From assembly GCF_004298145.1 (NCBI RefSeq), contig NZ_SCRH01000054.1, positions 1 to 64,000 of the forward strand: a DNA stretch of 64,000 bases, read 5' to 3'. Of the stretch, positions 17,760 to 26,082 are shown in pieces (position 1 is the first letter of the stretch; each line of letters opens with the position of its first letter). Source of the stretch: Mycobacterium sp. (GTDB lineage Bacteria; Actinomycetota; Actinomycetes; Mycobacteriales; Mycobacteriaceae). Position numbers and translations under genes: made by a program. The notes below the pieces were generated by a model. It searched no databases and was not told the DNA's origin. It worked only from the letters and a program-made list of their open reading frames with translations.

Positions 17760-18196
17760 TGCGGCGGTCCGATCAGCTCGACGCGGACACCATCGGGTGC
17801 GGTGACCACGGCCATGGCCACCTTCTTGCCACCGGGTGCGGGCATCTCGATCCGACGCACGCCCTCGTCGAAGCCGAGGGCGGCCAGCGTGGCCAGCGCC
17901 GCGTCGACGTCACGCTGCAGCGACAGCAGGAAGAACCCGAACGCCGGCGCATCCTGCTGCGAGGCCGCCCGCCTCGCGCCATCGAGCTGAACCAGCTCCA
18001 CGATGCCCGTGTCCGGCGTGTTCGCGTCGCCGAGGAAGATCGACCGCAGCTGATCGGTCGCGGCCCCGAACAACGTCGGCCAGTCGCCGGTGAAGGTGTA
18101 GTCGAACAGTTCGGTGAAGCCCAGGCCTTCGCGCCAGAACCGCATCGAGGCGTCGACGTCGGCGGTCACTATCGCCGTGTGGTGAATTCCTGGCAC
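17756..18196 (-). CDS. VOC-family (glyoxalase/dioxygenase-fold) protein
   Basis: 146 residues from GTG 18196. That start has GGAAGGA about nine bases before it, while the longer frame begins at a TTG inside that ribosome site. The opening IHHTAIVTADVDASMRFW and the closing DGVRVELIGPP are typical of VOC proteins. These bind a metal and act as isomerases, dioxygenases or lyases, so the reaction here is not predictable. The start lies 28 bases inside the 3' end of the upstream BVMO gene. Confidence 0.88.
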   Translation of the reverse strand: MPGIHHTAIVTADVDASMRFWREGLGFTELFDYTFTGDWPTLFGAATDQLRSIFLGDANTPDTGIVELVQLDGARRAASQQDAPAFGFFLLSLQRDVDAALATLAALGFDEGVRRIEMPAPGGKKVAMAVVTAPDGVRVELIGPPQ

Positions 18197-19635
18197 GCGG
18201 GGAATTCCTTCCAATCGAAGTCGGCAAGCCCTACCCGGGCAAGCATTTCAACGAAGGTCGTTCCGCTGTAAGGGAACTGCGTGACGACCTTCCCGTTCGG
18301 GTGTCGGTAGTAGCTGTTGCAGTTGGCCAGCCACACGGTGCCTTCCATCGCCCGCTGGATTTCGGCGTTATAGGCGTCGTGGATCTCACGCCTGACGTCG
18401 ATGGCTCGCACGCCGGCGGTGACCATATCGCCCAGGATGCGGCGGACGAGCTCGGCCTGCGCCTCCAGGATGTAAATGATCGAGGTGACGCCGTTGGTGT
18501 TGGGTCCGTACAGCGTGAACAGGTTCGGGTAGCCCGGCACGACGGTACCCAGATATGCCTCGGCGCCGTCGCGCCAGTCATCACGCAGGCGCCGGCCGCC
18601 GGATCCGTACACGTCGAGGCTGAGTAGGTAGTCGGCGGCGCGAAAGCCGGTCCCGTAGATGACGGTGTCGACTTCGTGATCGGTCTCGTCCGCGGTGCGG
18701 AGGCCCTGTTCGGTGAACTCGACGATCGGCGACGTCGTCAGCGTCACGTTCGGCCGCATGAACGTCGGAAACCAGGCACGCGATTGCAGCGGCCGTTTGC
18801 AGCCGACGGGATAGGACGGGGTGAGCTTGGCGCGCAGTTCAGGATCGGGCACCTTGCGAGCCAGGTACTCGCGGGCCATGTCCGTCAGCCCCTTCGTCAT
18901 CTCGGAGTCGGCGCCGAAGTTGGCGGACTCGTATGCCTGAAACGCGGCATCACGGACCTTGAGCGCCTCGTCGGGGGCGCGCTCGAAGAGTTCATGCTGC
19001 TCCGGGGTGAACGGTTCGTCGTAGCGGGGGCTGACCCAGATAGGGGTGCGCTGAAACACCGTCAGGTGCGCGGCGTCGCGGGCGATCTCGGGGACGTACT
19101 GAATCGCGCTCGCACCCGTTCCGATCGACGCGACCCGCTCGCCCGCAGTCGATCTGGAGTGGTCCCAGTTGGACGAGTGAAAGGTGCGGCCCTGAAATCG
19201 TTCTGCGCCGGCAATTTTCGGGATGTTGGGGACATCGAGCATCCCGACGGCGCTGACGACGACGTCGAAGTGAAAGCTGGTACCCTCGGCTGTTCGGACC
19301 GACCATCGCTGTGCGCGGTCGTCCCACCGCAGCTCGGTGACCCGGGTGTTGCCGGCGAAATGCCGCTTCAGCCCGTGGTCGGACGCCACCCGCTCCAGGT
19401 ACGCCAGGATTTCGGGCTGCTGGGCGAAGGTCTTGCTCCACCGTGGGTTCAGTGCGAACGAGTACGAGTAGAAGTGCGATGGGACATCGCAGGCCGCACC
19501 GGGATAGGTGTTGTTGCGCCAGGTGCCGCCGAAGCCGTCGGAGCGGTCGAAGATCGTGAATTCGTGGCCGGAGGCCGCGAGCTGGATCCCCATCGCGATA
19601 CCGCCGGCACCGGCGCCGATCACCGCGACCTTCAC
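18169..19635 (-). CDS. FAD-dependent Baeyer-Villiger-type monooxygenase
   Basis: 488 residues with two Rossmann motifs, GAGAGG near residue 7 for FAD and GTGASA near 178 for NADPH, and the BVMO fingerprint FQGRTFHSSNWDHS around residues 153-166 (consensus FxGxxxHxxxWP; the last P is D here). Downstream patterns include IYGTGF and LYGPNTNG. It would insert oxygen next to a ketone to make an ester or lactone. GTG 19635 overlaps the stop of the lipocalin-like gene upstream (GTGA). Confidence 0.93.
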   Translation of the reverse strand: MKVAVIGAGAGGIAMGIQLAASGHEFTIFDRSDGFGGTWRNNTYPGAACDVPSHFYSYSFALNPRWSKTFAQQPEILAYLERVASDHGLKRHFAGNTRVTELRWDDRAQRWSVRTAEGTSFHFDVVVSAVGMLDVPNIPKIAGAERFQGRTFHSSNWDHSRSTAGERVASIGTGASAIQYVPEIARDAAHLTVFQRTPIWVSPRYDEPFTPEQHELFERAPDEALKVRDAAFQAYESANFGADSEMTKGLTDMAREYLARKVPDPELRAKLTPSYPVGCKRPLQSRAWFPTFMRPNVTLTTSPIVEFTEQGLRTADETDHEVDTVIYGTGFRAADYLLSLDVYGSGGRRLRDDWRDGAEAYLGTVVPGYPNLFTLYGPNTNGVTSIIYILEAQAELVRRILGDMVTAGVRAIDVRREIHDAYNAEIQRAMEGTVWLANCNSYYRHPNGKVVTQFPYSGTTFVEMLARVGLADFDWKEFPACQEFTTRR

Positions 19636-20795
19636 AAGAATGAGTTCTCCACGGTCAGGCCGCGCTCGGGGAACGCGCCGAGCGCGAACGTCTCGGCGTT
19701 GCCAACGCCCGTACCGCCGCCCAGGGGATCGTCAACGCGCACAAGCAGATCCCGAAGCTGATGTAGTTTGCGGGCGTTCTCGGGCTTGTCGGCGTCGGTG
19801 ACGTGGTTGCCTTCGATCCTCTCCTCGCCGACCCACTGGCCATACACCCAGTCGTTCCAGCCGTAGTACCCCGCGGCGCCCAGATGAAAGCCGGTCGGGC
19901 CTGCGGCGGTGACGGTCAACGGCCGCCGGGACCCATCGGTGTCGACGAGGGTGAGCGTTCCGTGCGTGAACCGGCGATTGTCATCCTGAAAATGCATATC
20001 CTGTTCGACCGACACGAACCGGTGCGAGGTGCCGTCATCGTTCTGCTGCTGTGCCTGACAACGGATCTCGAGGAAGCCGTCGCCGTGTTCTTCCTGGTAC
20101 ATCACGAACAGCGAGTAGCTCGAACCGTCGGGCCGCGTCATCGTCATCGGCAGCCAGGTCATGAACATCTGCTTGATCTTCCGTCCGCCCCTCGGCAGTC
20201 CGGGTATCGGCTTGCCGACTCCCGGTCGCAGGCCCCAGGAGTGATCTCGGATCGAGATCCACTTGTCGGCCTCGATCGCGGTGCGCGTGCCCTCGACCTC
20301 GACCCAGCCCGCGGCCACGCCTATCTGGTGATACCGCAACACATTGTGCGTCACGCGATAGCCGTCGGGACTACGGTCGGGCCACGGATCCTCGAGCGCG
20401 GCGGTGAAATTGCCCCGCAACTCGACGTCGAAGGCGATCGGGGCGTGCTCCGTCGCGTCGAGGCTCACCCGGACGGCCCGCAACGGCTCGACCACGCGGT
20501 AATGGACCGGCCCGACGTCGGTGCCCGCCGGATCCGATGACAGCCGTCGCCCGGCACGCACCGTCCACTGTTCGGTGCCGCGGCACACACCGGCCGCCCC
20601 GTCGAACACCCCGCGGTTGGTGTATTTGCCGATGCCGAGCACCACCTGAAGCGAGTTGTCGCGGGCGTGCGCGATCGTCCAGATCTTTTCCGTCCACGAC
20701 GGATCGGACTGGCTGACGGTCGCGAACGTGTCGACGATCTGGTGGGTGAGCAATTCGTCCTCGGGTACCAGTGCGCCGTAATTCGTTGACAGCAA
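19632..20795 (-). CDS. Lipocalin/CrtC-like protein, RDHSWG family (paralogue 1)
   Basis: 387 residues from TTG 20795; the frame is open to ATG 20978, but the extra 61 residues are low-complexity and unlike the family. The signature IRDHSWGLRPG (near residue 220) is shared with three other proteins in the window and resembles the beta-barrel CrtC/AttH-like hydratases. IGKYTNRGVFD is a second family mark. It is first in the operon with BVMO, VOC and SDR, and divergent from a TetR gene. Function unknown; a lipid-binding or hydratase role is inference. The true start may involve a frameshift near 20811 (separate entry). Confidence 0.75.
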   Translation of the reverse strand: MLSTNYGALVPEDELLTHQIVDTFATVSQSDPSWTEKIWTIAHARDNSLQVVLGIGKYTNRGVFDGAAGVCRGTEQWTVRAGRRLSSDPAGTDVGPVHYRVVEPLRAVRVSLDATEHAPIAFDVELRGNFTAALEDPWPDRSPDGYRVTHNVLRYHQIGVAAGWVEVEGTRTAIEADKWISIRDHSWGLRPGVGKPIPGLPRGGRKIKQMFMTWLPMTMTRPDGSSYSLFVMYQEEHGDGFLEIRCQAQQQNDDGTSHRFVSVEQDMHFQDDNRRFTHGTLTLVDTDGSRRPLTVTAAGPTGFHLGAAGYYGWNDWVYGQWVGEERIEGNHVTDADKPENARKLHQLRDLLVRVDDPLGGGTGVGNAETFALGAFPERGLTVENSFL

Positions 20796-20800
20796 GGCGA

Positions 20801-20935
20801 TCAGCTTTCTGCGGGGGGCGGAGTTTTCCGTGCGCCGGCGCGCCGTGCTCGACGGCGGCGGCCACCCGGCGTGCGGTACCTGAACTCGTCGTAGAGAAGA
20901 TTCGACAGCACGGCGGGGACCACGAGCTTCGTCAT
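20801..20935 (-). other. Possible true 5' end of paralogue 1, out of frame
   Basis: ATG 20935 has a strong ribosome site (GGGAGGTGG) and opens a 44-codon frame starting MTKLVVPAVLSNLLYDEF that stops at 20801. A run of six G (C on the coding strand) near 20812-20817 lies just before the stop. Adding one base there would join this frame to the 19632-20795 gene. It is either a sequencing or real frameshift, or a short separate ORF. Confidence 0.4.
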
Positions 20936-21056
20936 CGTTCGCCACCTCCCCTGCCGACGGGCTGCACAGGCTTAACATTGCTGCAACGTGTGTCTCGCAC
21001 TATCGTGCAGACACAACGGGAACGGATAGCCGCTAGTGTGACATTTGGACCCATGT

Positions 21057-21063
21057 ATGTAAA
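21057..21063 (+). promoter_or_regulatory. ATGTAAA half-site just upstream of the tetR start
   Basis: ATGTAAA occurs 11 bases before the GTG of the TetR gene, overlapping its ribosome site. The same heptamer forms an inverted pair at 22152-22177 in front of the phosphotransferase gene. This suggests one regulator binds both places; inference. Confidence 0.35.
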
Positions 21064-21073
21064 GGAAGTAACC

Positions 21074-21637
21074 GTGCCATCTCGTCCGTCTACCGATGTG
21101 GAGCAGTCGGCGCGACGCCGCATCCTTGCGGCGACGTTCGTCGTGCTGGCGCGAGACGGGCGGCGCAAGTTGCAACTGTCCGATGTCGCCGCCGAGGCCA
21201 AGGTGTCGCGCCCGACGCTGTACCGGTACTTCGGCTCGAAGGACGGGTTACTCGAGGCGTTCGGCCTTTACGAGCAGGACAACTTCGACTCGGGGATTGC
21301 GGCGGCGATGACGGGGTTGACCGGCGCCGAGCGACTGGACGCCGCGTTGCGGTTCATCGTCGATTTTCAGAGCACCTACTCGCTGGGATCGCTCGCCGAC
21401 ACCGAACCCGAGCACGTGCTGCACCAGATGAAACGGGTGCTGCCGATCATGCACGACCGCATCGCCCGCATCATCCCCGGCGAGGACAGCGACATCGCCG
21501 CCGCGGCGGTGGTGCGTATCGCGGTGTGCCACTACATGATCGCCAGCGGCAGCCCCGGGCAATTCCTCGCCGAACTTCGCCACGCCGCCGGACTCGGCGC
21601 GTCTCGGCGGCGCCTGCGACGCACCCTGGCCGGCTAG
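21074..21637 (+). CDS. TetR-family transcriptional regulator
   Basis: 187 residues from GTG 21074, chosen because AAAGGAAG sits 5 bases before it (alternative ATG 21053). Helix-turn-helix: FVVLARDGRRKLQLSDVAAE then KVSRPTLYRYFGSKDGLL. The C-terminal domain binds an unknown ligand. It is transcribed away from the lipocalin-like/BVMO operon and probably regulates it. Confidence 0.88.
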   Translation: MPSRPSTDVEQSARRRILAATFVVLARDGRRKLQLSDVAAEAKVSRPTLYRYFGSKDGLLEAFGLYEQDNFDSGIAAAMTGLTGAERLDAALRFIVDFQSTYSLGSLADTEPEHVLHQMKRVLPIMHDRIARIIPGEDSDIAAAAVVRIAVCHYMIASGSPGQFLAELRHAAGLGASRRRLRRTLAG

Positions 21638-22096
21638 CCTTCGAGCCAGCCCGTGATCTTGTCCGCGATCGCACGTGGCTGCTCGAGATGCAGGAAATGG
21701 CCTACGTCGTCGATGATTTCGAATACCGAACCGGCGCCAGGGAGATGCGCTTCGACATCGGTCAACAGATCCGCACCGAGCGCACCGTCGGCGGCGCCGT
21801 GCAGATACAACGTCGGCACCGGCGGCGGTTGCATGCTCGCCGCCGCTTCCGTCTCCGCGGTGGGATCGGCGAAGTCCGGGTTGAAGGACGCCCGGTAGGG
21901 CGCGATGACGTCGGCGATGTTGGCCGCGTTGACATATCGGCGCAGCTCGGCGACGTCGCCGGTGGGGTCGTAGCCCGGTGACCAGTCCGACCACAACGAC
22001 TCGAAGAAGCCGGGGGCGTATCGGGAAAGCCGTACACGAGGACGGCCAGGGGAAGCGAGGTGTCCCTGATGTCGCCGAAGGCGCGCGGTTGCCGGT
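21634..22096 (-). pseudogene. Alpha/beta-hydrolase remnant (epoxide-hydrolase type)
   Basis: The C-terminal half of an alpha/beta hydrolase is readable: YAPGFFESLWSDWSPGYD, PTLYLHGAADGALG and the catalytic-histidine loop DDVGHFLHLEQP. The preceding residues (RAFGDIRDTSLPLAVLVYGF) are in another frame, consistent with loss of one base in the C-run near 22025. Upstream of about 22096 the frame is stopped, and the N-terminal nucleophile region is missing. A 5'-truncated, frameshifted pseudogene convergent with tetR. Confidence 0.72.
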
Positions 22097-22116
22097 TTAA
22101 TCACCCCCCGAGGGTA

Positions 22117-22128
22117 TTACATATGTAA
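22117..22128. promoter_or_regulatory. Perfect palindrome TTACATATGTAA
   Basis: A 12-base perfect palindrome in the AT-rich gap before the phosphotransferase gene, 24 bases from a second inverted repeat with similar halves. A candidate TetR operator. Confidence 0.45.
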
Positions 22129-22151
22129 CTCGCAACGTAAACCTAGAAATA

Positions 22152-22177
22152 TTTACATCCGGTGCACTCTATGTAAA
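22152..22177. promoter_or_regulatory. Inverted repeat TTTACAT-N12-ATGTAAA before the phosphotransferase gene
   Basis: Two perfect 7-base arms (22152-22158 and 22171-22177) end about ten bases before the start codon of the phosphotransferase gene. The arms resemble the palindrome at 22117 and the half-site at 21057. The position would let a bound repressor block transcription or initiation. Confidence 0.45.
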
Positions 22178-22187
22178 TGTGGTCAGC

Positions 22188-23255
22188 ATGGCTGGCATCG
22201 CCCTCACGCAACGCGACCTGGCCGCCACCCGAATACAGCTGCGGGAGTGGTTCGCGCACAGGTTCACCGGCGAACCCGTGGTTTCAGAACTGCGTGCCGC
22301 TAACAAAGCCGCGGGATGGTCGAGCGAAAGCCTTCTCTTCACCGCCGGGATCGGCGGCGAGGACAACGAGTACGTCATCCGGATCCCGCCCTCGGGTGGA
22401 GGCATCTTCCCCGCCTACGACTTAGGCGCACAAACCCTCACCCAGAATCTGCTTCACGAGCATGGGATCGCAACGCCGTCGCCGATCTTCTACGAAGAGG
22501 ACCAAAAATGGCTCGGCTCAAGGTTTCTCGTGATGCCGCGCATCGTCGGACACACACCCTCGGACACGTCGTACGCGACGCGCGGGTGGCTGCATGGCGC
22601 CGGGCCCGACGTTCAACGGCGCGCGCACGATTCGTTCCTCGGAACGCTTGCACGCCTTCACCGCGTACCGGTAGGCGGGGCGACCTGGCTGGAAAGGCGT
22701 GGCGGAGTGGGGATTGGCGCCGAGTTGGCGTGGTGGCGCGACTACGTGAAGTGGGGAACCGATAACCAGATTCCCGATCTCATGACGGAAGCCTTCGAGT
22801 GGCTCACACGTCACCGGCCTGACGACACCGCGGATCTGTCGGTCTGCTGGGGCGACGCCCGACTTTCGAATGCGATCTTCGACGACACCGGCGAGATCGT
22901 CGGCGCGCTGGACTGGGAGCAGGCCTGCGTCTGCCCGGCCGAAACCGACTTCGCGTGGTGGCTCGCCACCCGCAAGCAGATGCTGGAGGTCAACGGCCTC
23001 AACCTCGACCCGGAGTTGCCCGGTTTCGATACCCGTGAAGAGGTCATTCGACACTACGAGCAGATGATCGGTCGACCGCTCGTCGATCTCCACTGGTACG
23101 AGATCTTCGCGATGGTGCGAATGGGGTGTTGCATCCTGCGCACACAGGCACTACTTCGCGCCATCGGACAAAGCGATCACTTTCTGACCCGAGCGCCTTT
23201 TCTGCCCGTGTGGACGACCGAAGCCATCAGGGATAGATCGCGTGGTCGACGGTGA
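22188..23255 (+). CDS. APH-fold phosphotransferase family protein (1)
   Basis: 355 residues from ATG 22188 (in-frame GTG at 22179 is an alternative). Kinase-like marks: FTAGIGGEDNEYVIRIPP for the nucleotide lobe, SVCWGDARLSNAIF for the catalytic loop (WGD in place of HGD), and GALDWEQA for the metal-binding aspartate. Proteins of this type phosphorylate hydroxyl groups of small molecules; ACAD10/11 and LvaA kinases acting on hydroxyacyl-CoAs are known relatives. Antibiotic resistance is unlikely. One such gene occurs in each of the three modules. Confidence 0.87.
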   Translation: MAGIALTQRDLAATRIQLREWFAHRFTGEPVVSELRAANKAAGWSSESLLFTAGIGGEDNEYVIRIPPSGGGIFPAYDLGAQTLTQNLLHEHGIATPSPIFYEEDQKWLGSRFLVMPRIVGHTPSDTSYATRGWLHGAGPDVQRRAHDSFLGTLARLHRVPVGGATWLERRGGVGIGAELAWWRDYVKWGTDNQIPDLMTEAFEWLTRHRPDDTADLSVCWGDARLSNAIFDDTGEIVGALDWEQACVCPAETDFAWWLATRKQMLEVNGLNLDPELPGFDTREEVIRHYEQMIGRPLVDLHWYEIFAMVRMGCCILRTQALLRAIGQSDHFLTRAPFLPVWTTEAIRDRSRGRR

Positions 23256-23606
23256 TCGTCCGGGCGATAGCTAGCCCATTGAAAGCCGTTCCTTCGCAAT
23301 GGTTGTGAGAGGTGTACGTCTATTGGATGGCCCCGCGCGCTTCGTCGCCTTCTCGTCAATGCAGGATCCATATTCCTTGTGCGCCGACATGCGCGATGCT
23401 CTCGAGCATCCTGGTGCGCCGCCTGCACCATCTGCAGGGGAAAGTAGACAAGAGCTCACATCGGCGATGACGACTGCCTCGTGGAAGGCGGAGGCCGGTC
23501 GGACACAAACGAGCGAGCGGTCGGCGCCGTTTGACACGAGGTCTGCGCGTTAGTGTGCTTTGGTCGGCGTCACTCGAACAAGCCGATAGGAGAGTTGAGC
23601 AAATTC
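23256..23606. other. Spacer before the decayed dehydratase gene
   Basis: 351 bases with no protein-like frame. An AGGAGAG ribosome-site-like sequence at 23588-23594 is a relic of the dehydratase gene start. Confidence 0.35.
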
Positions 23607-24624
23607 ATGACCACAGCAGCAGACGTCTCGACAATCGAATCGCGGGTCGGCCACTACTACCAGACCGGGTCGGCTACGAGAAGGTACGCGAGTACGCCCG
23701 TGCAGTGCAGGACTTTCAACCCGCACACTGGGATGTCGCAGCAGCCGCGGAGCTCGGATACTCGGGCCCGGTGGCACCGCTGACCTTCACATCGGCCCCG
23801 GCCATGGCAGCCAATGGGCACCTGTTCGAATCGGTGGTCATCGGTTATGACATGTACCTGCAGACCGAAGAAGTCTTCGAGCAACACCGACCGATCGTGG
23901 CCGGCGACGAACTACAGACTGATATCGAACTGTCGTGGTGCGCAGGATCGCCGGCAGGGACCTGATCACCGTGACCAACACTTTCGCCGACACTGCAGGC
24001 GACCGTGGTGTACACCCTGCACACCACGGTCGTCGGCATCACCGCCGAGGATGTCGATCCGGCCATCAGGACGGCCGTGCAGAACGTGGTGATGCACGAC
24101 GTGAACCTCCTCGGAATCGACGAATCCGATGCGGTTTACCAGAAGACAGTGCGGCCCGCGGGTGAGGCCCGGATCGCCCAAGGAGGTACAACCCGCACCC
24201 CGGGAACGCAGTCCTTCGATAACGTGAATGTCGGCAACGAGCTACCGGTGCAACACATCCGACTGTCCCCGCGGCGACCTGGTGAACTACGCCGGCGTGG
24301 CCGGCGACGCCAACCCGCTTCACTGGGACGAGAACATCGCCAAGCTGGCCGGCCAGTCCGATGTGATCGCCCACGGAATGCTGACCATGGGTGTGGGTGC
24401 CGCATACGCTTCAGCATGGACGGGCACCCCGGCGCGATCACCCGTTACGCTGTGCGGCTGTCCCAGCCCGCCATCGTGTCTGCTACCGAGGGCGCAGACA
24501 TCGAGTTCAGCGGCCGGATCAAGTCGCTGGACCCGGAACCCGTACCGGCGTCGTCATCGTCGCCGCAAAGTCCAATGGCCGAAAGATCTTCGGCCTGGCA
24601 ACGTTGAACGTCCGCTTCCGCTGA
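23607..24624 (+). pseudogene. Fused HadA-HadB-type (3R)-hydroxyacyl dehydratase, multiply frameshifted
   Basis: Pieces from different frames line up in order with a full fused dehydratase: MTTAADVSTIESRVGHYYQT (start); YEKVREYARAVQDFQPAHW and VAPLTFTSAPAMAANGHLF; VRRIAGRDLITVTNTFADTA; VYTLHTTVVGITAEDVDPAI and FDNVNVGNELPVQHIRLS; the HadB hot-dog motif GDLVNYAGVAGDANPLHWDE with IAHGMLTMGVGAAY; ITRYAVRLSQPAIVSATEG; and a last GRKIFGLATLNVRFR. At least five frame changes are needed. The overall length (about 340 codons) is normal, so small indels rather than deletion inactivated it. The functional enzyme hydrates or dehydrates enoyl/hydroxyacyl thioesters. Confidence 0.85.
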
Positions 24625-24709
24625 CTCGGCGGCCTGGTGACGGCGGCAGTCGACGAGCCGAGCGGCTTCGGTCGGGACTGTTGCCGTCGACCTCCTCACC
24701 ACGAAATGA

Positions 24710-24877
24710 ACGACCCACTGCGAATGCCGATCGCCCGCTCTCATCAAACCTGGGGCCTATCAAATCCAGGCAATCCATCGTACGAGTTTGCCGTACAATG
24801 TTGGTGCAACATCCGGCCCGACCACTTACACCAAGTCGATCGACGAACTTCAGGAGATGGCCGGCGGGCAGGAGTGA
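24710..24877 (+). other. Open frame upstream of yoeB that could be an antitoxin remnant
   Basis: The frame directly before the toxin ends TYTKSIDELQEMAGGQE and stops overlapping the toxin GTG (GTGA). The position and 4-base overlap are those of a YefM-type antitoxin. The sequence does not match YefM/Phd, and there is no ATG or GTG start with a ribosome site. Either a decayed antitoxin tail or unrelated sequence. Confidence 0.3.
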
Positions 24878-25131
24878 GGAGTATCGACTTCGATCCTGAC
24901 GCCTGGGAGGACTTCCTATTTTGGTTAGCCTCCGACCTCAAGATGGCCCGTCGGATCACCCGACTCATCGGTGAAATCCAGCGCGACCCATTCGGAGGGA
25001 TTGGAAAACCAGAACCACTCAAAGGGGAACTGTCCGGGTATTGGTCCCGGCGGATCGACGACGAACGTCGGCTCGTGTACCGAGCGGACGACAACGAAGT
25101 CAAGATCCTGAAAGCCCGGTACCACTACTGA
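24874..25131 (+). CDS. yoeB: YoeB-family mRNA interferase toxin
   Basis: 85 residues from GTG 24874. The family pattern is complete: WEDFLFW near the N-terminus, KPEPLKGELSGYWSRRI with the catalytic glutamate, ERRLVY with the catalytic arginine, and the C-terminal ARYHY with the catalytic histidine and tyrosine. YoeB cleaves mRNA in the ribosomal A site and is normally neutralised by YefM encoded just upstream. Here no convincing YefM gene precedes it, so either the toxin is expressed weakly, an unusual antitoxin exists, or control is from elsewhere. Confidence 0.87.
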   Translation: MRSIDFDPDAWEDFLFWLASDLKMARRITRLIGEIQRDPFGGIGKPEPLKGELSGYWSRRIDDERRLVYRADDNEVKILKARYHY

Positions 25132-25543
25132 TAAGGGATGCCAGCCCGACGTCGTTGGCCTCAAATTCGTTGAGAACGAACACTAATCCTGCAGGCGCTC
25201 TTCAAAGCCCCATCGTCTCAGACCATCGGCGGCGCCACCCAGCGCCACTGTAGACATCCCAGTCGCCCTGTCACATGGCAGCGCGGTGAACTGCGGTAAT
25301 TTTGAGCGTCTCACCCCGTGTCATACGACTACGTCTCATTCTCGTGCCACATCCTTGAGCGGCGCCAAGCGAATAGCCTTGCCCCAACAGGCCTTTCGCG
25401 TGTCCATGAGATTCACGGGTTGCCTTCCGGTCACGTAGAGGGAGGTTCAGAGTCACGTTCGCCGCGTAGTTCGCGGGCCAGCACATCCCACCCGTGTTCG
25501 CGTGCCGTCGTCTGGCGCCGGGGAAGGTGCTCGATCTCGACAG
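25132..25543. other. Spacer between yoeB and the nitroreductase-like gene
   Basis: 412 bases in which no frame on either strand looks like a protein. It joins the decayed segment at 23.2-25.1 kb to module B. Confidence 0.35.
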
Positions 25544-26020
25544 TCAGGTGCGGGGTTCGAGGAGGATAAGCGGTATCTGTCGCGCGGTTCGCTCCTGGTA
25601 GCGGGCCCAGATGGGATTAAAGGCGATCAGTTCGGCCCATAGTCGTTCGCGTTCCTCGCCCTGGACCTCCCGCGCATGGACTCGCCGCCGTTTGGGGCCT
25701 ATCTGAATGTCCACCTCGGGGTTGGCGCGCAGGTTGTAAACCCACGCCGGGTTAGTGTCCTGACCCGCTTTGGAAGCAACGATCACGATGTCTTCGCCAC
25801 GCTCCATGTAGCCGAGGGCGGAATCCAAGTGCCGCCCGCTGCGCGCCCCGACATGGTGTAGCACCAGCATCGGTGCGACCAATCCAGGGAAGCGCCGACC
25901 AAGGCGTCCGCGACTCGCGCGGTAGACCCACGTATGCGCGTGCATGAACGGACCGAGTGCCCGCAACGAGTACTTGCTGGTCGGATCGAATTTTATTCTC
26001 TCGCTAGCCGATTCGGCCAT
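25544..26020 (-). CDS. Deazaflavin (F420)-dependent nitroreductase-family protein
   Basis: 158 residues from ATG 26020, which has AAGGAGATCAAT directly before it; longer starts lack this. The split-barrel pattern of Ddn-like proteins is clear: PMLVLHHVGARSGR (F420-contacting segment), LGYMERGEDIVIVASKAG, then NPAWVYNLRANPEVDIQIG. These proteins use reduced F420 to reduce quinones, enones or nitro compounds at the membrane. It is last in the five-gene minus-strand operon of module B. Confidence 0.92.
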   Translation of the reverse strand: MAESASERIKFDPTSKYSLRALGPFMHAHTWVYRASRGRLGRRFPGLVAPMLVLHHVGARSGRHLDSALGYMERGEDIVIVASKAGQDTNPAWVYNLRANPEVDIQIGPKRRRVHAREVQGEERERLWAELIAFNPIWARYQERTARQIPLILLEPRT

Positions 26021-26082
26021 ATTGATCTCCTTGGCGCTCTGAGGGTGGATTGAAGTCTGCGTAGTGGGCTGTTCGCTGTATT

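Noticed and set aside
24710..24877. Calling the frame before yoeB a YefM antitoxin gene
   Set aside because: Position fits, but the sequence does not match YefM or Phd and there is no start codon with a ribosome site, so it is listed only as a possible remnant.
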